Of a stretch of 64,000 bases of DNA, positions 56,011-64,000 are shown one piece after another. The stretch lies in contig JAEOAD010002859.1 in assembly GCA_036365145.1 (NCBI GenBank), forward strand, positions 1 through 64,000, read 5' to 3'. The notes under the pieces are model-generated. The model searched no databases and was not told where the DNA came from. It worked only from the letters and a program-made list of their open reading frames with translations. The first letter of the stretch is position 1. Each line of letters opens with the position of its first letter. The position numbers and the translations under genes are program-made. This DNA is from Orientallactaga sibirica. Its lineage: Eukaryota > Chordata > Mammalia > Rodentia > Dipodidae.

Positions 56011-57240
56011 ATTTTGGTATTTTAATACATATATAACATATTTTGATCTTATGCCTAGAAATCCACTGTCTTACCAGTCTCCACCTCTCACTAACACATT
56101 TCTTCATTCCTCTGACTCCCCATCTTACTTTTGTTGTTTTTTTAAAAAAAAAATTATTATTATTATTATTATTATTAACAACATGTTCTGTATAGATAAA
56201 TCATGTATTGGTACCTTTTTTCCCTCATCCCTGCTCCCACTCCATTAGGGACGGTCCTCAGTGGGGTTGCAGGTATTCCTCATTCCATTTTTTTTAACCT
56301 CATTGAGTTAAATTAGGGTTTCATGCATGATCATGGTGATTTAACAGGATGGGCAACTTACCTGTAGGAGCACAACTGATGAACATGACTCCCCTTTCCC
56401 AGCAATCATTAGGTGCAATTAGCTTCTCTAGAGATGTGGAGTCACATGTATCCTTCCCCCATGAAGGTGATGTATTGACAGGCTTAATCTTTGCAGGAAA
56501 TTTAAGCTGCTATGAATTCATGGGTGTAATGACTATGTGTACCCCAAAACAGCATTTCAGAGTGCTCCTCCCCACCACACAGGAATCTCTGTAAGACTCA
56601 GGAATTTAGAGAAACCATGCTCAGGAAGGGGACAAAACCTGAAAGTCTCAGAAAGTTCCTAAAATTCACAAGCTTCACAAGCTCCCTCCACAAGGTTAAA
56701 TAACAGCCCCCTTCACATTTTACAAGCATCTCCAGGGATACAGCTTTCATGAGTTGTCACCCATGGGAGGTGGAACTTTTACCGATGCAGGTACTTTCCA
56801 GTCATGCATGTGCCTGTAAATATCTCCTCATCCATATTCCTTAAATAACCCCAATATACTCACTGGCTCACTGGGCTGGACTTGAATTGTATTATTTCTT
56901 TGGTCTGTCATTGGCACCTTATTTGGGGTGAATAAATATTTGCTCACATCTCTGCAGAAGTTGAAGCAATGAGAGTTTGGCTGTGATGTAGAGATGTGTA
57001 TATTTTTACAGGACACTGCCCAGGACTAAGGAGAGGAGGAGACTATTCCCTTGTCTTTCTTGCCTGCAGCGCTTGGTGCACACCTTTGGTCTCCCTCACA
57101 GCTGAGCCCCGTGTGCAGGGAGTAATAATGTCAGAACACTTCATGTTCTGTGTACACATCAAGCCTTGTGCTGCTGGCCTCCATGCACTCTCTCTCCAGA
57201 AGGCAAAGCATTTTTACTCTTATTGGAGCTAAATTGGAGT
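56011..57240. other. Right-arm sequence without gene
   Basis: Counterpart of 3,091-4,379. An (ATT)n run lies at 56,154-56,178, longer than the left one. Confidence 0.5.
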
Positions 57241-57474
57241 AACTGTCAGTGCTTATCCTCAGTTCCTGGCTATCAAACCCAGGGTCCAGTGTGTGCTAAG
57301 CAAGTTCTTTTGCACTGAGCTACACCATTGGCTCTTTTTATTTTTACTTAGAGGTGAGGTCGCATTATGTATCACTGGCTGGCTCTAACTCAGGATGTTC
57401 CTGCCTCAGTCTCCTCTATGGGAATTACAGGTGTGCACAATGATGCTCATCTCTCTCTCACATATACTCTTTAT

Positions 57475-58230
57475 TTTTATAAAAACATATTTATTTACAA
57501 GGAGATAGAAAGGAAAGGCCATGCCAGGGCCTGTAGCCACTGCAGATGAACTCCAGATGCATGTGCTCTTTTGTGCATCTGTCTTTATATGGGTACAGGG
57601 GAATTGAACCTGGCTTGTTGGGCTTTGCAGGCAAGTGCCTTTACCACTGAACCATCTCTCCAGCCCCAATACATATATTTAAAAACATTTTATTTATTTA
57701 TTTATGAGAGAGTGAGAATGGGCACACCAGGGTCTGTAGTCACTGCAAATGAATGCCTCCAGATGCATGCACCTCTGCAGTGGTTTGATTCAGGTGTCCT
57801 CATAAACTTAGGTGTTCAGACTGCTAGGTTCCCAGCTGGTGGAGATTTGGAAATTACAGCCCTCTGGAGGCAGTGTATTGTTGGGGATAGGCTTAAGGGT
57901 ATTAAAGCCACTTTCTCCTTGCCAGTGCTTGGTACACTCTGCTGTTGCTGTTGTCCATCTGATGTTGGTCAGTAGGTGTTGTCCATCTTTCCTCATGCTG
58001 TCATTTTTTTTCCTGCCATCACGGAGCTTCCCCTTGAGTTTGTAATCCCAAATAAAGTGTTTTTTTTCTCCTACAAACTGTTCTTAATCAGGTGCTTTCT
58101 TCCAGCAATGCAAACCTGACTAAAACAGCCACCTTGTGTATCTGGCTTATGTGGGTATTAGGGGAAATGAACCTGGGTCCTTAGGCTTCACAGGAAAGCT
58201 CCTTAATTGGAAGCCATCTCTCCAGCCCCA
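57475..58230. repeat. DIP-type SINE (-) and a second DIP-type split by an ORR1-type LTR (+)
   Basis: DIP-type at 57,475-57,667; the second DIP-type at about 57,680-57,775 and 58,128-58,230, with the LTR at about 57,776-58,127. Counterpart of 2,120-2,865. Confidence 0.8.
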
Positions 58231-58489
58231 TTACATATATTCTTATACATGATGGTGGCTAGTCATTGAATGTAATGTTTAGAATAGTTAATATGTACTT
58301 TAGTTTATGTCAGTATGTTAAAAAAAAGCACATAATGTAAAACTTATACTTTAAATCATTTTAAAAAGAAACTTCTGGGGCTTGAAATATGTAAGCATCA
58401 CAACCATCTATCTCTTGAGCTTTTTTCAGCTTCCCAAACAGGAACTGTACAAATGTACAATTTCTCCACATCCTTGCCAACAATTTATT

Positions 58490-58920
58490 TATTTATTTAT
58501 TTACTCATTTATGTTTATTTTCAACGTAGAGTCTTGATCTAGCCCAGGCTGGCTTAAAATTTACTATGTAGTTTCATGCCAGCCTTGAACTCACAATGAT
58601 CTCCTATTTTAGCCTTCCAATTGCTGGAATTAAAGCCATGTGCCAACATTCATGACCATTTTTCTATTTTTCTTTTGTCTTTGTTTTTCTAAAAATGGGT
58701 TCAGTTTTTTTAGTTTTAAAATTTATTTGAGAGGGAGGAGAGAGAGAAGGAGAGACAGAATATTGGTACACCAGGGTCCCCAGCCACTGCAAATGAACTC
58801 CAGATACATGTGCCGCCTTGTGCATCTGGCTTACATGGGTTCTGTGGAATTGAACCTGGGTCCTTTGACTTTGCAGGCAAGTGCCTTAACTGCTAAGCCA
58901 CTGCTCCGCTCCTGGTTTTA
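58490..58920 (-). repeat. B1-like SINE and DIP-type SINE
   Basis: Counterpart of 1,440-1,845. Confidence 0.8.
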
Positions 58921-59395
58921 GATTTTACTGAAAACAATGGACACAACTAATGCTGAAGAATGTATTTGAAGTTCCAATATGTGTACAATAATTTGTATTT
59001 ACCACCACAGTAGCAGGTATCACGCACATGTATTTTCATAGGAGCCATGAGAGGCAGCCTGCAGAGTGCAGTGTTCGTACAGGACTGTTCACAGGCCTGC
59101 CAGAGAGGGTGGAGGATTGAGGGAAAGAACCTAAATAAGAGAAGAGTGCCAGGGAGGATCAGTGCATGCTTTGAGCTTGTATGATTTGACAGTATAATCT
59201 GTACATAATCATCCTTGCTTTAACAGGTAAGGAAGGTTTGGGATGTGGCTCAGTTGGTAGAGTGCTTGACTAGCATGCACGAAGCCCATGTGATGGTGCT
59301 GCCCACAGTTAGGTGGGTTCTCTTATGTGGTATTCTGCTCTTCCCTGCTGCAGGTCCCACTCCTCTTTGCTAGCCACAGCAGAAAACAGTGTCCC

Positions 59396-60420
59396 ACTCC
59401 ATCATTATTTCCCATGTTCTCATTTTGAACTGGATTCTCTTGACAGATAGGTGCTTTTCCATGAGACCGGGGGGTGGGGGCAATCTCTGATCTGTGCTCC
59501 CGTTTATGGGCCTGGGGTTACAGGTTTTCATGAACTTTCTCAGCTGTTTATGTGGGATCTGGAGATTCAAACGTGAACTGTTTAGGCCCTCCTGTATGCT
59601 CATGTTTGCAGAGAAAGTGCACATAATCTCTAAGCTACCTCTTCATTCCTCATACTTAAACTGTATATAAATCCTGGGGTGGGGCTTTGTGAGCCCTGTC
59701 CTCTAGTTACAGTAACTGAATCCATGAAGAGGTGGAGAGCTGCGTGAACCTTCCTCTCCTCCATGGTGGAAAGTTACAGGCCACAGTCATTGATAGTTCA
59801 AAGGACAGTGGTTCTTCCTTGTATGGAGGACAGCTGTCCACACTAAGGTTTTCTCTAAGCTGCACTCCTCTCTCAGGCCCTTTACCACACTTTTTTTTTC
59901 TCATCTCTTGCTTTAAACTGTCAGCTTGAATTACCATCACTTCACAACCAATTCTATGAACTTATTTTGAATGATTTCCACCATTTCTTTTTTCTCTTGT
60001 CTCAAGAAAAGGCATCTTTGAAAGTTCCTGCTGATAATTTTCCAGAACATCCTTAGACCTTTTCAGGGACTGTCATTACCTTAGACCCTTTTGCCCAGTC
60101 CCCAGTCCTCAGCTTCTGCTGTGCAGAATCCTTCCCTTCTGCATGAAACAGGCTCTCACCTGTGATGGCCGCAGTTCTTCACAGTGGAGCTCCTTGAAAG
60201 AGTTAGGCCTCTTCACTGCTGCCTCCCTTCCTGCCTCCAATTCCCTTCACCTCCCACACATTGAGGTTGGGAAGCATGTGACATTTAGAGGAATGATGTA
60301 CTTGCTTTTGCAAAGCAAGCAGAATTTTGGCATGTTTTGTTTATCATTTCTTTTTGAGACCGGGTATCAAGTAGCTTAGTCTGCTTCAACCTCACTATGT
60401 AGCCAAAGATTGCTTTGAAC
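59396..60420. other. Sequence beyond the palindrome as seen here; no gene recognised
   Basis: No partner on the left within the window. Some ORFs of 60-90 codons, none recognisable. Confidence 0.5.
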
Positions 60421-60424
60421 TGTA

Positions 60425-60810
60425 TTTTGTAAATATTTATTTATTTATTTGGGAGAAAGAATGGGGGAAGATGGGAGAGACAGAGAAAGAATATGGGTGA
60501 ATGAGGGCACTAGTGCCTCTAGCCACTGCAAAGGAACACCAGATACATGTGCCACCTTGTGCACTTGGCTTTATGTGGGTCCTGGGTGATTGAACCTGGG
60601 TTATTTGGCTTTGCAGGCAACCATTTAACTGCTAAGGCATCTCTCCAATCCTGTATTGAACTTTTGTTGCTCCTGTCATCCCCTCGTTATTGTTGAGATT
60701 AGAGGCAGATAACAGCACTTCCTGTTTATGTAATTACTGGGTATTGAACTCATGGCTCATGTGTATTAGGCAAGCCCTCTCTGGACTGAACCACAGCCTC
60801 AGCCCTGTTT
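60425..60810 (-). repeat. DIP-type SINE and B4/ID-like remnant
   Basis: DIP-type at about 60,425-60,650; a degraded ID/B4-like segment to about 60,810 ('aggcaagccctctctggactgaaccacagcctcagccc'). Confidence 0.7.
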
Positions 60811-61034
60811 GATTATTTTTCCATTTTCCATTTAAGAGGTTTATCTCAACCAGATTTAATTTTGGTAGGTCACATTGATCAAGAAATCATACATTTATTT
60901 CAGATTTAGACACGGTTTCTCCTTTGAGCTTGGGATGCCCTGGCTGTCTGATATCTGGTGTCTGGTTTCCCTCCCTTTTGTTTTCCTTTTCAATGTCATC
61001 CCTGTAAAAAGGACAGGGAGCAAGAAGCCGATTA

Positions 61035-61500
61035 TTATGGGTGACTTGTCATGAGCATGCGGTTGTAAGGAGTGCTAAAGTAAATCATTTTTACAGCATT
61101 GACTTCTTGTTTGATGAGTGGGAGTAGACACTTGAGCAGACAGAGAAGAATACTCATGTAAGGACCCAGTAAAGAGCATAACCATGGAAACCATTTTCCT
61201 AAACCTGATGAAAAGTTGCTCTCATGGATTTTGTTAACCTCTTCTTTTATTTTGTCTATCTGTTGTTGAATAATATTGGAATTGTCTGTAATATTGAAGC
61301 AGCACATTCCAGGAATTTCTGACAGCTAATATGATGCTTCAATAATAAAATCAATAATGGCTCCATTTTGTAATATTGAGGTTCGAAGTTCTTTCATTTC
61401 TTCAATAATTTCTGATGGAACTCTTGTGAGATCAGCAGTTTTGCTAAAGATGCAGGACAACTTAGATACTTACCTTTGTGTCTCCATCACAAGGCCTGGA
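61035..61500 (-). pseudogene. env: ERV env transmembrane-subunit fragment
   Basis: Heptad-like sequence (about 61,440-61,330) leads into a segment with an in-frame stop, followed by MCCFNITDNS, part of the conserved cysteine region after the coiled coil. A second helix (QQQIDKIKEEVNKIHE) and a hydrophobic stretch follow (LCSLLGPYMSILLCLLKCLL, residues 40-60 of the 61,307-61,035 frame), ending as a cytoplasmic tail. One of the usual cysteines before the CC pair is absent. Not functional as it stands. More degraded surface-subunit sequence extends upstream to about 62,090. Confidence 0.65.
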
Positions 61501-62129
61501 ATGAGCAGGATAAATGCTCTGTGACTAAATCTGCTTGTGATCTAGGAGAAATAAATTATTACCAACACTTGAGGGGCAGTCTCCAAGTATTCCAGTGAGG
61601 AGGGTTTAGGGATGGCAGTAAGGGGAGGATCTGTCTGCTGGAGCAGATTCCAGAGAAGTTAACAGGCAGGGCTTGAAAGGCCATTTTATTCAGGAAGTCC
61701 TGTCTTATGGGCATCTATTTTCTGGTGGGCGGGTGATGTTTTGTTCAATAGAACAATTAGGAGGTGGTTGAGATGGTTTAAGAGGTGGTCAAGGGGGGGT
61801 TACAATTGATACATAGGCAATGTTGTTGGACCACTAGGGTGACTGGCTGAATCTGTATGGAGTGCAGGGTGGTCTTGTTTGGTATTCTATATCCAATGAC
61901 ATTAATATATTCATTATACTTAGCAGATAGACCCATGAGATTATTAGCTAATAGTTGGTGGACTGCAAAAAGAATGTTTGTTCATGATATCAACAGGTAA
62001 TTGAACTCAGAAGTTTTGAATATTTAAGGACTCCAGAGAGCTGGTGGAGATGCTTGTGTTCAGGGTAGCCTTTGAGTAGATAGTATCTATAGGGGCTCTT
62101 TTTAAAAATATTTTATTTTATTTTACTTA

Positions 62130-62134
62130 TTTAT

Positions 62135-62171
<37 letters not shown>

Positions 62172-62320
62172 CAGATAGAGAAAGAGAGAAAATGAGTGTG
62201 CCAGGGCCTCCAGCCTCTGCAAACAAACTCCAGATGGCATGCTCCACATTCTGCATCTAGCTTGCATTGGTCTGGCGGAATCAAACCCAGGTCCTTTGGA
62301 TTTGTATGCAAGTGTTTATA
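62130..62320 (-). repeat. DIP-type SINE inside the old ERV
   Basis: (GA)n at 62,139-62,170, then the core 'aaacaaactccagatggcatgc'. Its tRNA-like head is cut short. Confidence 0.8.
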
Positions 62321-62638
62321 AAGTTGGGCCTTTAGGAGGCAGACAATTAAGGGCTTAAGTCCCTGGCAGCTGGTAGGGGGTAGAGGGTATTGGTCTCAGG
62401 TTACATAGGAGTGAGGATTTTTAAAATCAACACATACATGGTTCATGGTGTTCAATCTCCCAAATTGAGGGGTTAGTGGCAGCAGGGGGAAAGGGGAAGG
62501 TTTGGATTCGAGAGGTGCTTCCATGCAGGTTCAACTGGAGATTTAAAACATGGTTATTGTATTGAATGTGGGAATGTGGACCAAGACTTTGAATTTTGAC
62601 ACCCGTGTCAAGGAGAGGCATAGGGTATTCAGGGATGA

Positions 62639-62839
62639 CTAAGCAAGAATGAGTAATCTTAAGGCTCCAAATTGGCAGAATAAAGGAGGGGTAGTTCTGG
62701 AATTGGAAGGGACACCTGAGACCTTTATGACCATCATGTTAGTCCTTACTGTTGCCCCTTTGCAGGAAGTGAGAAGCAATAGGGAGGCCCCACTGTCCAG
62801 GACAAAAGAGACTTTGTGCCCAGCCACCATCCCAATCAC
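62639..62839 (-). pseudogene. pro: ERV protease fragment
   Basis: The frame contains VLDSGAS at about residues 13-19, resembling the retropepsin active site with serine for threonine. It ends after 66 codons, with no flap or C-terminal motif in the same frame. Confidence 0.55.
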
Positions 62840-63039
62840 CTTTGGTTCAATGGATGAGTTGGGATTCCCAACTTGGGTGGATGAACCTGGGCCCCTTCAT
62901 TATACCAACTGTAGAGTGGGAGTTGGGGTAGGTATTGGGTGCCCTATGGGGCTCCAGGTTGTCCCTGATGGCAGTCCCATTTCCAATGACCTCACTGTCC
63001 ACAGATAGAGCAAGCTTTTGTGGTGGCCTGGGTTTAAGG

Positions 63040-63081
63040 GCAGGCCTTGACCCAGTGTCCTGGCTGGTTACACCTGACACA
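63040..63081 (-). pseudogene. gag: ERV nucleocapsid zinc knuckle
   Basis: CVRCNQPGHWVKAC fits CX2CX4HX4C exactly; a stop follows two codons later. Upstream gag sequence was not recognised. Confidence 0.75.
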
Positions 63082-63275
63082 GGTCCCAGATATCTTTCTT
63101 CCATTGCAGGTTTTATTAGAGTGTGATAGGCTTGAAAGCAGGTGGCTATTGAGGACAGAGGCTAAGAGCTGGTATTTTATTCATCTCTCTTTCTCCTTCT
63201 CTCATTTGGCCTCATCTTCCCTGTTGTTTAGTCTTCAACTATTTGTGTTGTTGTTGGGGTCCACTTGCTATTGAT

Positions 63276-63720
63276 TTCAAGCATTAGTTTTCTGAAATCT
63301 AGTATAAGATATAAGAAATCATCTCATTTTTGTGTTTTTTGGGTGAAGGTTTGCTCTGGAGCCTATAATCTTATTATTTTTGAAAAGGTTCTATGTGTAG
63401 CTGAGAACAATGTGTATTCCTTTTTATTGAACACAATGTGTGTACACATATGTTCTGTCCAATTTATCTGGGGTTTAATTTATTTGTTATGATTCCTTGT
63501 TGGTTTGTAATTTGAAAGATCTACACCAGGTTGTGCGTGGCTCATGTTTGCTTTGTATGATGATTTCCATTCACTCTGTTTTTGTGCAATATTGCTTGAT
63601 AAATGTGTATGTTTGAGACAACAGGTAGTTGGGTCTTGTTTCTCAGTCACATCAGCTATACTGCTCCATTCATTTAGTCAATTTAAAGTTATTATTAAGA
63701 AGATGTTGGCACTTATGATT
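63276..63720 (-). mobile_element. Old L1 ORF2 fragment
   Basis: Plus-strand wording such as 'gaaaaggttctatgtgtagctgagaacaatgtgtattc' and 'aacaggtagttgggtcttgtttctcagtcacatcagc' matches the antisense of mammalian L1 ORF2 in the usual order. No open frame. Confidence 0.65.
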
Positions 63721-64000
63721 AGTTAATTGAAATTTGCATTAGTAGTTTGTCTCAGTGGCAGAGCCATTCTAATCTTTTTAACTATATCAATCTAGTCACT
63801 AAGAAGCAGCATCTGTTTTTAAGTGAAGCCTATGATACAATCATGCTCACAATGTTAATCATCTGATGTTCTTCATTAACTATGAAAAGTGTAATGTATA
63901 TCTTCACTTTGATCTTAACAAGAAATTTAAATTAGCATCTGTCACACTCAGCTCCACACTGCTGGGATGAATCTTTAAACCAGACACAGTTTATGAGAAG
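63721..64000. other. AT-rich tail with an LTR-like end
   Basis: Nothing recognised until 63,955, where 'cacactgctgggatgaa...ccagacacagttt' resembles 31,596-31,650. Another copy of that LTR-like family probably begins here and runs out of the window. Confidence 0.4.

Larger units (their letters stand above)
27978..59395. repeat. Right arm of the imperfect inverted repeat
   Basis: Reverse complement of 1,002-24,285. It is about 8 kb longer, mainly because of three private insertions: the block 31,600-34,061, the ERV 43,851-50,678 and the solo LTR 53,743-54,244. It also lacks about 640 bp present on the left (20,223-20,862). Homology with the left arm ends near 59,395. The left side is ERV there, so the true end of the palindrome cannot be fixed within this window. 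Confidence 0.95.
61000..63120 (-). mobile_element. Degraded class I-like ERV: gag-pro and env remnants
   Basis: Read on the minus strand, a nucleocapsid zinc knuckle (63,040-63,081) is followed by a protease fragment (62,839-62,639), a DIP-type SINE (62,130-62,320) and env remnants (about 62,090-61,035). Nearly all of pol between protease and env is missing. The single knuckle and the env TM type fit class I ERVs. It is unrelated to the provirus at 43,851-50,678. Confidence 0.65.

Noticed and set aside
1..59395. The palindrome as an assembly fold-back artefact
   Set aside because: The arms differ by substitutions and by independent insertions with clean target duplications and empty sites.

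Overview
The window is nuclear genomic DNA from a rodent, most likely a dipodoid (jerboa-type) species. The evidence is the repeat content: many tRNA-derived SINEs of the DIP type (head 'ggctggagagatggct', a 'ccagatgcacaaggtggc' middle, a TC-rich and AAATAAATAA tail), B1, ID and B4-like SINEs, and ORR1/MaLR-type LTRs. I see no prokaryotic gene structure. No complete protein-coding host gene is recognisable; nearly all long open frames are low-complexity or repeat-derived.

The dominant structure is a very large imperfect palindrome. The left arm (about 1,002-24,285) matches the reverse complement of the right arm (about 27,978-59,395) almost continuously, around a 3.7 kb spacer (24,286-27,977) that I could not pair. 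The arms differ by point changes and by clean insertions private to one arm. Left only: an ORR1-type solo LTR with a GATCT target duplication, a B1 with a 14 bp duplication, and a decayed LTR fragment. Right only: a 502 bp solo LTR with a GGAA duplication, a 2.4 kb block with a MaLR provirus, and a 6.8 kb class II endogenous retrovirus (ERV). The inverted duplication is therefore real and older than these insertions, not an assembly fold-back.

Each arm carries a CpG-rich promoter facing outward (minus strand at about 10.8 kb, plus strand at about 42.85 kb). It has a perfect CRE (TGACGTCA) about 38 bp upstream of a perfect TATAAA box. A roughly 200 nt leader follows, then a short first coding exon ending at a GT donor: 19 codons on the left, 13 on the right. 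A decayed, CpG-poor tandem copy of the same promoter/exon lies about 1.2 kb further out on the left; on the right it lies beyond the ERV. Farther downstream on the same strand, a 61-codon open frame behind a possible splice acceptor is identical in both arms. I do not recognise this gene. The arrangement resembles multicopy germline genes in mammalian palindromes, but that is inference.

The ERV in the right arm (minus strand, 43,851-50,678) lacks env. It has nearly identical LTRs, a Lys-type primer-binding site, gag, pro, pol and a polypurine tract, with single-base frame breaks. Its leader has tandem E-boxes. A second copy of the same family is cut by the start of the window (1-1,001) and ends at the outer edge of the left arm. 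Beyond the right arm (59,396-64,000) lie an old class I ERV (gag zinc knuckle, protease, env TM remnants) and an L1 ORF2 fragment. Other features are a duplicated non-processed myosin regulatory light-chain pseudogene and tandem arrays of ID-like SINE heads in both arms.
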